NCBI GenBank assembly: GCA_934718065.1 | Contig: CAKUZR010000020.1 | Location: 1 to 26,303 of the forward strand | Length of the DNA stretch: 26,303 nt | Reading direction: 5' to 3' | Source of the DNA: an uncultured Treponema sp. | GTDB taxonomy: Bacteria > Spirochaetota > Spirochaetia > Treponematales > Treponemataceae | Part shown: in pieces, positions 14,390 to 22,029 of the stretch | Numbering within the stretch: position 1 is the stretch's first letter | Layout of the letters: each line of letters opens with the position of its first letter | Program-made: the position numbers and the translations under genes | The notes under the pieces: generated by a model | Databases searched by the model: none | Told to the model about the DNA's origin: nothing | The model's input: the letters and a program-made list of their open reading frames with translations, nothing else

Positions 14390-15466
14390 ATGAAAATGAA
14401 TTTTATTGGTGCAAAAAATATTTTTTTGACGGCGGCGGCTGCGCTGGTTTTGGGGAGCGGCGTTTTGCATGCGGAAAAACCGCTCAGCATAAAAAAACAG
14501 GGATTTTTCGCTTCGGGCGGAACTGTAACGGCTCCGCTTCCTGGCGAATATGACTATAAGACGAACTGGCTTTCAGCAACACGCGAGGGAAACACGGCGC
14601 ACGTTGACCATGCGAGCACATTTTTCCAGATTCCGGCAAAGGAAAAATCTAGCCCGGTTGTTTTTCTGCATGGCTACGGACAGAGCAGAACCGGCTGGAT
14701 GACAACTCCGGACGGCCGCGAAGGCTGGAGCACTTTGGCTTTGCGGAACGGAAGAGCGGTTTTTCTTGTTGACCAGCCGCGCACTGGAGAAGCTGGAAGC
14801 TCTGTGAAAATGACTTCCGGTTTTCCAGACGTAAAGGCGGACGATCCGTTTGCGTATCTTCCGGGCGATCAGGCTTGGTACACGCATTTTAGAATCGGGC
14901 GGGTCGCTCCGGAGCGTTACGAAGGAAGCCAGTTTCCTGAAGGAGATGCGGCTCAGAACCAGTTTTTCAGGCAGATGACGCCGAACACCGGCTCTTACGA
15001 TGAAAAGCTTTTCGGCGGCTCGTTGAGCGAAGTTCTTTCAGACGCTGCAAAAATGACTGGAAAAAAGGCTGTTTATGTAACACATTCATGGGGCGGACGC
15101 GTCGGCTGGCAGACAGATGCTCAGAACATGGCAGCGCTGATTGCGGTTGAGCCGGGCGGAACTCCGATTGTCGGCTCAGAAGAATACAAGAAATTTCTTG
15201 ATGCGAAAATTCCTATGCTTGTGATTTTCGGCGACTACATCGGTGAGCGTGGCCCGGAAGACATAAAATCAAGCGAATTCTGGAAGAACATCCGCGACCA
15301 GGCTTTGGATTTTGCGGCTCATTACCGCGCGGACGGCGGCGATGCGGAAGTCTGGGATTTGCCTGAGATGGAAATCACCGGAAACAGCCATTTTATGTTC
15401 CAGGAAAAAAACAACGCGCAGATTTGGCAGCTGATTGAAAACTGGCTCAAAAAGCGAAAACTGTAG
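14390..15466 (+). CDS. Exported alpha/beta-hydrolase (esterase/lipase-like)
   Basis: A 358-residue secreted hydrolase. The signal peptide covers about residues 1-29 (cleavage after LHA). The oxyanion region is FLHGYGQSRTGW (about 92-103). The nucleophile elbow is THSWGG with S233, where the usual first glycine of GxSxG is threonine. The catalytic histidine is probably H334 in GNSHFMFQ; the acid is likely near D280. This pattern matches secreted bacterial esterases whose C-terminal signature is G-N-(S/T)-H-F. Two close starts (14390 and 14396) are possible, neither with a strong ribosome site. It lies between two flavodoxin genes and is probably in the same transcript. Substrate is unknown: an ester or amide in the periplasm or medium. 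Confidence 0.88.
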   Translation: MKMNFIGAKNIFLTAAAALVLGSGVLHAEKPLSIKKQGFFASGGTVTAPLPGEYDYKTNWLSATREGNTAHVDHASTFFQIPAKEKSSPVVFLHGYGQSRTGWMTTPDGREGWSTLALRNGRAVFLVDQPRTGEAGSSVKMTSGFPDVKADDPFAYLPGDQAWYTHFRIGRVAPERYEGSQFPEGDAAQNQFFRQMTPNTGSYDEKLFGGSLSEVLSDAAKMTGKKAVYVTHSWGGRVGWQTDAQNMAALIAVEPGGTPIVGSEEYKKFLDAKIPMLVIFGDYIGERGPEDIKSSEFWKNIRDQALDFAAHYRADGGDAEVWDLPEMEITGNSHFMFQEKNNAQIWQLIENWLKKRKL

Positions 15467-15537
15467 GATTTTTTCAGCGGTTTGCAGAATGAATCATCGC
15501 AATCATTCAAATTTTATTTTCAGGGAGAATTTTTATT

Positions 15538-16146
15538 ATGAAAAAAACTGTTCTTTCAATTTTTCTTGCCGCGGCTTTCGCACTTTCGGCAAACGCAAAG
15601 TCGCTTGTTGTGTATTTTTCTGTTCCGGAATCAACAAAAACCAGCGGACTTACCCGGAACGAGGAAAACAGCCTTGTTGTGATTGACGGAAAGGCTCTTG
15701 GAAACGTTCAGTACGTTGCACAAGTGATTTCTGAGGAAACCGGAGCTGATATTTTCCGTCTTGAGCCGGTAGATGCTTATCCGACAGACCATGCGACTCT
15801 TCTTGAAAGAGCTGCTAGGGAACAGCGTGCAGATGTGCGTCCTGAAATCAAGGGAAATGTGAATCTTTCAGGCTACGACACGGTTTTTGTTGGCTATCCA
15901 ATCTGGAATGCGGATATGCCTCCAATTCTTTATTCATTTTTTGACGGCTACGATTTAAGCGGAAAAAGAATTGTTCCGTTCACAGTTCACGGCGGAAGCG
16001 GACTTGTGCGCACTGTGCAGTCAATTGCGGCGGAAGAGCCTAAGGCCAGCGTTGAAAAAAACGCATTTTCCGAATCGCGCAACACAGTAGACAAAGCCCG
16101 CGGAAGAATTGTCGCCTGGCTGCAGAAAATCGGTGAAATAAAATAA
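15538..16146 (+). CDS. Second exported flavodoxin-like protein
   Basis: A 202-residue paralogue of the flavodoxin at 13613-14251. The Sec signal is residues 1-20 (cleavage after ANA). The FMN-loop region is SLVVYFSVPEST (22-33), and DTVFVGYPIWNADMPP (about 117-132) is the second flavin-contact segment. GGGAG precedes ATG with suitable spacing. A 36-base stretch coding for GYDTVFVGYPIW is identical in the two flavodoxin genes (13985-14020 and 15871-15906) even at silent positions, while the rest has diverged. It ends 20 bases before larE and may be co-transcribed with it. It should transfer electrons outside the cytoplasm; partners are unknown. Confidence 0.9.
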   Translation: MKKTVLSIFLAAAFALSANAKSLVVYFSVPESTKTSGLTRNEENSLVVIDGKALGNVQYVAQVISEETGADIFRLEPVDAYPTDHATLLERAAREQRADVRPEIKGNVNLSGYDTVFVGYPIWNADMPPILYSFFDGYDLSGKRIVPFTVHGGSGLVRTVQSIAAEEPKASVEKNAFSESRNTVDKARGRIVAWLQKIGEIK

Positions 16147-16166
16147 AATTTTGCGGAGGCTGGAAG

Positions 16167-16979
16167 ATGAACAGCGAAATTCACAAAAAACTTGATGACT
16201 TGCGCTCTTATCTGCGCTCGCTCGGAAGCGTGGCGGTGGCTTTTTCAAGCGGAGTGGATTCAACTTTTCTTTTAAAAGTTGCACACGATGTTCTTGGCGA
16301 AAATGCGGTCGCCGTTACTGCGGTTTCCTGCTCGTTTCCAAAACGCGAGGCTGACGAGGCTTCTGAATTCTGCAGAAAAAACGGAATCCGGCAGATTGTT
16401 GTAAAGTCCGAGGAGCTGGATATTCCTGAATTCCGCCATAATCCTAAGAACCGCTGTTATCTGTGCAAAAAAGAGCTTTTTACAAAAATCATTGCGCTTG
16501 CAAAGGAAAACGGAATTGAAAATGTCGCCGAGGGAAGCAATATGGACGACAACGGCGACTACAGGCCTGGGCTTTTGGCGGTCGCGGAGCTTGGCGTAAA
16601 AAGTCCGCTGAGGCATTGCAATCTTTACAAGGATGAAATCCGCGCTCTTTCAAAAGAAATGGGGCTTTCAACTTGGAACAAGCAGAGTTTTGCCTGCCTT
16701 TCAAGCCGTTTTGTGTACGGCGAGGAAATCAGCGAGAAAAAACTTGGAATGGTTGAAAAAGCGGAGCAGTTCCTTCTGGACATGGGCTTCCGTCAGCTTC
16801 GTGTGCGGATTCATGGCGAAAATCTTGCCCGGATTGAAGTTCTTCCGTCCGAGCTTGAAACGATTCTTTCAAAACGCGAAAAAATTGTGGAATATTTCCG
16901 CGGCATTGGATTTTCGTACATCACTCTTGACTTGCAGGGCTACAGGACTGGCTCGATGAACGAGGTTATAAAAAAATGA
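16167..16979 (+). CDS. larE: Sacrificial sulfur transferase LarE
   Basis: A 270-residue PP-loop ATPase that adenylates the carboxylate of the nickel-pincer precursor and donates sulfur to it. The PP-loop is SSGVDST (27-33), the family signature NPKNRCYLCKKELF lies at 92-105, and the sulfur-donor cysteine is C177 in FACLSSR, matching C176 of the Lactiplantibacillus plantarum enzyme. Presence of this single cysteine points to the sacrificial type, in which the residue becomes dehydroalanine, rather than the iron-sulfur-cluster type. GGAGG at 16155-16159 supports ATG 16167. The gene overlaps larB by 4 bases, so the lar genes are coupled. Confidence 0.95.
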   Translation: MNSEIHKKLDDLRSYLRSLGSVAVAFSSGVDSTFLLKVAHDVLGENAVAVTAVSCSFPKREADEASEFCRKNGIRQIVVKSEELDIPEFRHNPKNRCYLCKKELFTKIIALAKENGIENVAEGSNMDDNGDYRPGLLAVAELGVKSPLRHCNLYKDEIRALSKEMGLSTWNKQSFACLSSRFVYGEEISEKKLGMVEKAEQFLLDMGFRQLRVRIHGENLARIEVLPSELETILSKREKIVEYFRGIGFSYITLDLQGYRTGSMNEVIKK

Positions 16980-17662
16980 ACGGCGCGGCTGGAATGAATT
17001 TTGCGGATTTGGACACGGAACGAAAATCACGTACTGGATTTCCGGAAACCGTGTTCTGCCAGGGAAAAAACGATGCTTTTCTTGCGGAGATTTTTGAGCG
17101 GCTCTACAAAGCGAACGGCGAAGTGCTTGGAACAAGGGCGACTCCCGGACAGTTCAGGCTTGTGAAATCAGTTTTGCCGGAAGCGGAGTACGATGAAATT
17201 TCAAGAATCATAAAAGTTCAGAAAAAGCAAGATGAAAAAAAATTGATTGGAAATATTGCGGTCTGCACAGCTGGATCTGCTGACATCCCGGTTGCGGAGG
17301 AGGCGGCTCAGACTGCTGAATTTTTTGGAAGCCGCGTTGTCCGCGTTTACGATGTTGGCGTGAGCGGAATCCACAGGCTGCTTTCAAAAGTTGATGTTCT
17401 GAACGCGGCGAACTGCGTTGTTGCGGCCGCCGGAATGGAAGGCGCGCTTGCAAGCGTAATCGGCGGACTTGTTGGCGTTCCAGTAATTGCAGTTCCGACT
17501 TCAGTCGGCTACGGGGCGAGCCTTGGCGGAATTTCAGCCTTGCTTACGATGATAAATTCCTGCGCGAACGGAATAAGCGTTGTGAACATCGACAATGGCT
17601 ACGGCGCGGGCTACATTGCAACTCAAATAAACCGGCTTGCGGAAAGGGGAAAAACAAAATGA
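16976..17662 (+). CDS. larB: Nickel-pincer cofactor carboxylase/hydrolase LarB
   Basis: A 228-residue member of the PurE-like LarB family, which carboxylates the pyridine ring of nicotinic acid adenine dinucleotide and releases AMP, the first step of nickel-pincer nucleotide synthesis. The AIR-carboxylase-like core runs from about residue 85 (IAVCTAGSADIPVAEEAA) through AAGMEGALASVIGGL and PTSVGYGASLGG to NIDNGYGAGY near the C-terminus. Length is close to known LarB proteins (about 246). The start overlaps the larE stop and the end overlaps the larC start (ATGA in both cases), showing a tightly coupled operon. Confidence 0.95.
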   Translation: MNGAAGMNFADLDTERKSRTGFPETVFCQGKNDAFLAEIFERLYKANGEVLGTRATPGQFRLVKSVLPEAEYDEISRIIKVQKKQDEKKLIGNIAVCTAGSADIPVAEEAAQTAEFFGSRVVRVYDVGVSGIHRLLSKVDVLNAANCVVAAAGMEGALASVIGGLVGVPVIAVPTSVGYGASLGGISALLTMINSCANGISVVNIDNGYGAGYIATQINRLAERGKTK

Positions 17663-18999
17663 AAGGCTTGTATCTTGAATGTGCTTCCGGAATTTCAGGC
17701 GATATGGCGGTTGCCGCATTGATTGACGCAGGGGCGGACGCAAACGCTCTTCAGGCGGCACTTGATTCAATTCCTGTGTCCGGCTTTAAAACTGAAATTT
17801 CACGCGTAAAGAAAAACGGAATTGACTGCGCGGATTTCAATGTGATTCTTGACGGCGCGCATGAAAACCACGACCACGATATGGAATATCTTTTCGGAAA
17901 AAAATCTTCGGACCGCGGAAACGGACATCATTCCGGAAACGAGCATTTTGAACATCACGATGAAGCGCATTCCCACAGCGGTCAGCTGAATGAGCGGCAT
18001 GAACATCACGAGCACAGAAGCCTTTCAGATGTGATTTCTGTCATTGAAAAAACAAAAATGGCGGACGGAGCAAAAAATCTTGCAAAGAAAATTTTCCAGA
18101 TTCTGGCGGAAGCGGAAAGCAAGGCGCACGGAGTTCCTCTTGAAGAAGTGCATTTCCACGAAGTTGGCACAGTTGATTCAATTGTTGATGTGATTGCACT
18201 TTCAGTCTGTTTTGAAAGCCTTCACGTTGAAAAAGTTTTTGTTCCGGTTATTAACGAAGGAACAGGCACAGTCCGCTGCCAGCATGGAATTCTTCCAGTT
18301 CCAGTTCCGGCGGTTGTGAACATTGCCTCGGAATATCATCTTCCGCTTTGCATAATGGATGCGCGCGGAGAATTTATAACGCCGACCGGAGCGGCATTTG
18401 CGGCGGCAGTGATGACAGACAGAACTCTTCCAGAACATTTTATAATAGAAAAAATCGGCATGGGAGCCGGAAAGCGCAGCTATGAGCGTCCGAGCATTCT
18501 GCGTGCCTTTATAATAGAAGAAAATGAGGATTTTTCAAGTATGAATTCAGATTCAGTCTGCAAGCTTGAAACAAACATTGACGATTCAACCGGCGAGGCT
18601 CTTGGCTTTGTGATGGAAGAACTTTTGAAAAACGGCGCGCTTGACGTACATTTTGTTCCTTGCTTTATGAAGAAAAACCGTCCTGCGCAAATTCTTTGCG
18701 TTCTTTGCAAGCCTTCCGACCGCGAAAAAATTGAAAAAATAATTTTCGAGCACACTTCCACAATCGGAATCAGGCGGAGCGTAATGAGCCGCACGGTTTT
18801 AAGCCGGAAAGAAATTCAGCTTGAAACGCCGTACGGAACGGTCCGCGCAAAAGAAGCTGAAGGAAACGGCGTTCACCGCATTTCACCTGAATACGAAAGC
18901 GTTGCCAAGATTGCCAGAAAAACTGGAAAAACGTTCAGCGAGGTCTACAATGAAATTTCAAGTCTTGTGTCAAAACTAAAGGCTGAAAAAAATAAATAG
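17659..18999 (+). CDS. larC: Nickel insertion protein LarC (single-chain, His-rich)
   Basis: A 446-residue CTP-dependent cyclometallase that inserts nickel into the pincer nucleotide. The N-terminus MKGLYLECASGISGDM and the segment HFHEVGTVDSIVDV are characteristic; the C-terminal part contains LETNIDDSTGEALG. Both halves are in one frame, unlike L. plantarum, where larC1 and larC2 are joined by programmed frameshifting. An insert at residues 68-119 contains 14 histidines, many in pairs (HDHD, FEHH, RHEHHEH), which would suit nickel storage or delivery. It is translationally coupled to larB. No nickel riboswitch or NikR site is recognised upstream of the operon. Confidence 0.95.
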   Translation: MKGLYLECASGISGDMAVAALIDAGADANALQAALDSIPVSGFKTEISRVKKNGIDCADFNVILDGAHENHDHDMEYLFGKKSSDRGNGHHSGNEHFEHHDEAHSHSGQLNERHEHHEHRSLSDVISVIEKTKMADGAKNLAKKIFQILAEAESKAHGVPLEEVHFHEVGTVDSIVDVIALSVCFESLHVEKVFVPVINEGTGTVRCQHGILPVPVPAVVNIASEYHLPLCIMDARGEFITPTGAAFAAAVMTDRTLPEHFIIEKIGMGAGKRSYERPSILRAFIIEENEDFSSMNSDSVCKLETNIDDSTGEALGFVMEELLKNGALDVHFVPCFMKKNRPAQILCVLCKPSDREKIEKIIFEHTSTIGIRRSVMSRTVLSRKEIQLETPYGTVRAKEAEGNGVHRISPEYESVAKIARKTGKTFSEVYNEISSLVSKLKAEKNK

Positions 19000-19222
19000 C
19001 CTGAATGTCGAGTTTTTTGTGGAAAAGAATAAAAGCGCAGGCAGATTTACAGTTTGTGAAGATTTTTGGCGATTGAATCAATAAAAGTGCGAAGCACCCG
19101 AATTAATACAAGCGGAGCGCGAGCCAAATCTATCTGAGCAAACTGGAAATATGCCGAAAGCGTTCTTTCGGAATTTGCAAAAAAACTCGAAATTCAGGCT
19201 AAATAAAAAACTGGAGGAAATT
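19000..19222. other. Intergenic gap after larC
   Basis: No gene is supported. A hairpin CCGAAAG-CGTT-CTTTCGG lies at 19154-19171, without a U-tail, and GGAGG at 19213-19217 is the ribosome site of the next gene. An open frame runs in from 19151, but its first 24 codons lie upstream of that ribosome site and look non-coding. Confidence 0.6.
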
Positions 19223-19636
19223 ATGGCATGTTTTGCAGTTCCATTGGCTGAAGCTGTTGTTGTTACGGTTTCAAAGAAAATCCTGCTCCGTAAAAACGCG
19301 GACGCAGTTGTGAGCCAGGCAAAGGCTCGGAAAATTGAAAGTTTCCGTGAAAAAATCGGGACTCTTGAAAAAATGCTCTACGGAGGAAGTTTCCTGCTTG
19401 CGGCGGAGCATTTGTACCACGGCGAAATTTCATTTCTTCCGCCTTTTTTAACAGCTATGAAAAATCCTGAAGAAATTCCTCTGATGCTCCACGAAATGGC
19501 AACCGTTGGCGTTGGAATGGCGGCGGCTGTTACAGCTGTCTGGGTCGTTGCAATGGGCATTTCCGCGCTGGTAAAAAAACTTTGCGCCGGGTCAAAAATC
19601 TTGGAAGCGGAAAAACTTTCCGGGGAATTTGCCTGA
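19223..19636 (+). CDS. Small membrane protein of unknown function
   Basis: A 137-residue protein not assigned to a known family. It starts MACFAVPLAEAVVVTVSKK and has a basic, helical region (about 20-48), then two hydrophobic segments (about 50-62 weak, and about 92-115 strong: VGVGMAAAVTAVWVVAMG). GGAGG 5 bases before ATG 19223 fixes the start. The stop codon overlaps the start of the next small membrane protein by one base (TGATG), so the two are translationally coupled and probably act together. Both lie between the lar operon and a DUF362 lipoprotein gene; a role in anchoring a redox or metal-cofactor complex is possible but unsupported by motif. Confidence 0.75.
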   Translation: MACFAVPLAEAVVVTVSKKILLRKNADAVVSQAKARKIESFREKIGTLEKMLYGGSFLLAAEHLYHGEISFLPPFLTAMKNPEEIPLMLHEMATVGVGMAAAVTAVWVVAMGISALVKKLCAGSKILEAEKLSGEFA

Positions 19637-19917
19637 TGTGTCTGATAATTACAGTTCTTGCGGCGGCAGGATTTTCAGCCGCATATATAATTTCAGGAAA
19701 AAAAGGCTCGGCTAAAAAAAGCGTCGGCACTTCAATGCTGATGTTCTGGTCGGCGGCGATTATGTGGAGCATAGATTCTGTTGCCTCGGTTGCTGGCGGC
19801 GGAGCGTTTTTCGACATAAGCGTTTCAGACACGATTCTGGGCTTTATCATCCTTGCGCTTGGACTTTCAGTGTTCGCCGTTCTTTCCACACGTGAAAGAA
19901 TTGCAAAAAAGGCATAA
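19636..19917 (+). CDS. Small three-helix membrane protein of unknown function
   Basis: A 93-residue, very hydrophobic protein with about three membrane helices (residues 1-20, 33-52 and 62-84) separated by a basic loop KKGSAKKS and ending in a charged tail RERIAKKA. The family is not recognised. The start at 19636 overlaps the upstream stop codon by one base, so translation is probably by re-initiation; an in-frame ATG at 19582 would lie inside the upstream gene and is less likely. The positive-inside rule places the KKGSAKKS loop and the tail in the cytoplasm. It is probably a partner of the preceding protein. Confidence 0.7.
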   Translation: MCLIITVLAAAGFSAAYIISGKKGSAKKSVGTSMLMFWSAAIMWSIDSVASVAGGGAFFDISVSDTILGFIILALGLSVFAVLSTRERIAKKA

Positions 19918-19954
19918 AACTGAAATTTCATCCTGGCTTTAATTGGAGAATAAA

Positions 19955-20992
19955 ATGAAAAGAAAAATATTTTTTGTATTTGCGGCATCTGTTTTCATTA
20001 TTGGATGCGCTTTTGCCGCGCCGAAAAAAACACAAGATTCAAAAGGCAATATGGCGGTCATCCAGAAAATTGACGTTTCAAAACTTCCTCACAGGACAGA
20101 TGACAAAAATGCGCCTGTTGTTTATTTTATTCGCGACATTTCGTCTGCTTCAATGCTGAAGGCTTACAATGCACTCGGCTGGACTCCAAACGGAAAAAAC
20201 GGCGTAAAAATCAGCACGGGCGAGCCTCCGGCTTCAAACTATCTGCGTCCTGAGCTTCTGAAGGAAACTGTTCAGAAAGTGAGCGGCACAATCGTTGAAA
20301 GCAACACCGCTTACGGCGGAAGCCGCGCCTCTAACGCAATGCACAGGCAGGTTGTAAAAGACCACGGATTCCTTGAAATTGCGGATTTCGACCTTCTTGA
20401 CGAGGACGGAAGCGAGCCGATTCCAGTTCCAGGCGCAAAAAGGCTGGTGAAAGGCGATTTTGTCGGAACACATTTCAAGAACTACGGCTCATATCTTGTG
20501 ATTTCCCATTTCAAGGGCCACGCGATGGCAGGATTCGGCGGAGCGATTAAAAATCTTTCAATCGGATTCGGAAGCGGGCAGAACACAAAGGAAAGCGGAA
20601 AAGTCTATATCCATTCAGGCGGAAAGCAGACTAGCGGCTCGATTTTCGGCGAGCAGATTCCGTTTCTTGAGTCAATGGCGGAAGCCGCGAAAGGCGTCTG
20701 CCTTTACATGGACGGCGGAAAAAACATCGCGTTCATAAACGTTCTGAACCGCCTTAGCGTTGACTGCGACTGCGACGGAAATCCAGCCGAGCCGGATATG
20801 CACGACATCGGAATTCTGGCATCGCTTGATCCTCTTGCAATCGACCAGGCCTCAATCGATATGGTTTACACCGCTCCAGATTCTGCGTCGTTAAGGCAGA
20901 GAATCGAGTCGCGCCAGGGACTTCACACTCTGGACTACGCGGCAGAAATCAATCTTGGAAACCGGAACTACCGGCTTGTAGAAATTAAGTAA
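19955..20992 (+). CDS. DUF362-family lipoprotein
   Basis: A 345-residue protein beginning with a lipoprotein signal (FIIGC, lipidated C18; cleavage after AFA is the alternative). The body is a DUF362 domain, recognised by SHFKGHAMAGFGGAIKNLSIG, SVDCDCDG and DIGILASLDPLAIDQASIDM. Related proteins are often fused to a 2[4Fe-4S] ferredoxin module; none is present here, leaving only the CDCD cysteines. DUF362 function is not established but is linked to iron-sulfur redox chemistry. GGAGA at 19945-19949 supports ATG 19955 over 19943. It is located just after two small membrane proteins, on the same strand as the lar genes and exported flavodoxins. Confidence 0.85.
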   Translation: MKRKIFFVFAASVFIIGCAFAAPKKTQDSKGNMAVIQKIDVSKLPHRTDDKNAPVVYFIRDISSASMLKAYNALGWTPNGKNGVKISTGEPPASNYLRPELLKETVQKVSGTIVESNTAYGGSRASNAMHRQVVKDHGFLEIADFDLLDEDGSEPIPVPGAKRLVKGDFVGTHFKNYGSYLVISHFKGHAMAGFGGAIKNLSIGFGSGQNTKESGKVYIHSGGKQTSGSIFGEQIPFLESMAEAAKGVCLYMDGGKNIAFINVLNRLSVDCDCDGNPAEPDMHDIGILASLDPLAIDQASIDMVYTAPDSASLRQRIESRQGLHTLDYAAEINLGNRNYRLVEIK

Positions 20993-21003
20993 AAATCTCG
21001 CCT

Positions 21004-21048
21004 GCCTGAAAAGTCTGGAATGTTGTGTTGTTCCACGCTTTTTTAGGC
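21004..21048 (+). terminator. Stem-loop between DUF362 and permease genes
   Basis: GCCTGAAAA (21004-21012) pairs with TTTTTTAGGC (within 21039-21048) with one G-U pair, and TGGAA (21016-21020) pairs with TTCCA (21031-21035) inside. The T-run lies within the stem, so it may be an inefficient terminator or an mRNA stabilising hairpin. Confidence 0.4.
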
Positions 21049-21072
21049 GGCTGGTGACAGCGGAGCGGCAAA

Positions 21073-22023
21073 ATGCTTGAAATCTTTAAGCGTGAATTTA
21101 TTTATATCTGGTATTATTTTGACCTTCAGTTCAGGCAGATTTTCGGCTACTGGGTTCTTGGAATCATAATCGGCTCGGCGGTCTCGGTTTTCGCAAAAAA
21201 CTGGATTCATCTTGCGGCGGAGAAAATCGGGCGGAAAGTTCCCGGAGTCCTGGGTCTTTTTTTTGCAAGTGCACTTGGAATCGCAAGCCCGCTCTGCATG
21301 TACGGAACAATACCAATCTGCGCGGCTTTTTCACGCAAGGGCATAAAAGATGATTTTCTTGCGGCGTTCATGATGAGCTCAATTCTTCTTAATCCCCAGC
21401 TGATAATCTACAGCACGGCATTGGGCTGGCAGCTTCTTGCGGTCAGGATTCTTTCAAGCTTTGTGTGCGGAATTGCAGCCGGGCTTCTGGTGCGCGCATT
21501 TTACTGCAAGGGCGGACGCTCCGCAAATGAAATTTCCGCAAATGCAAACGGCTCAAAAAAATACTTTGATTTTTCCTCGTTCGACGAGCCTCATAACCGC
21601 GACACAGACCCGAATATCTTAATCCGGCTTTTAAAAAACATCTGGCGGAACATAAAGGCAACCGGCCCGATGTTTCTGCTTGGAATCGCGCTTTCGGCTC
21701 TTTTCCAGCGTTACGTTCCGGCGGAGGCGATGGCAAGCCTTTTTGGAAAGCAGAACGAAGGCTTCGGGCTTTTGATGGCGGCGACCGTCGGTGTTCCTCT
21801 TTACGTGTGTGGCGGCGGCACAATTCCGCTTATTCAGCAGTGGCTTTCCGACGGAATGAGCGCAGGCAGTGCGGCGGCATTTATGATTACCGGCCCCGCT
21901 ACAAAAATCACAAACCTTGGCGCGCTGAAAATCGCCCTTGGAGCAAAGAATTTTGTGATTTATCTGGCGTTCGTGGTGTTATTTTCGCTCGCTACCGGGT
22001 TCGCCGTCAATTTGGTTCTATGA
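21073..22023 (+). CDS. YraQ/UPF0718 (ArsP-like) permease
   Basis: A 316-residue membrane protein with about eight helices in two similar halves. Each half has a loop motif: SPLCMYGTIPICAAF (about 72-86, C75 and C83) and YVCGGGTIPL (244-253, C246). This is the YraQ/DUF318 permease family, which includes the organoarsenical exporter ArsP and the SaoE-type transporters. The paired cysteines beside the TIP motifs are probable substrate or metal ligands. A long hydrophilic loop (about 150-185) separates the halves. GGAG lies 8 bases before ATG. Substrate is unknown: a soft metal or metalloid species is plausible. It ends 6 bases from the convergent MATE gene. Confidence 0.85.
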   Translation: MLEIFKREFIYIWYYFDLQFRQIFGYWVLGIIIGSAVSVFAKNWIHLAAEKIGRKVPGVLGLFFASALGIASPLCMYGTIPICAAFSRKGIKDDFLAAFMMSSILLNPQLIIYSTALGWQLLAVRILSSFVCGIAAGLLVRAFYCKGGRSANEISANANGSKKYFDFSSFDEPHNRDTDPNILIRLLKNIWRNIKATGPMFLLGIALSALFQRYVPAEAMASLFGKQNEGFGLLMAATVGVPLYVCGGGTIPLIQQWLSDGMSAGSAAAFMITGPATKITNLGALKIALGAKNFVIYLAFVVLFSLATGFAVNLVL

Positions 22024-22029
22024 TTTTGT

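Noticed and set aside
17659..18999. Programmed frameshift in larC as in L. plantarum
   Set aside because: Both LarC halves are in one uninterrupted frame here, so no shift is needed.
19151..19222. N-terminal extension of the small membrane protein
   Set aside because: The in-frame ATG at 19151 lies upstream of the GGAGG that fits ATG 19223, and the added residues fall in a hairpin.
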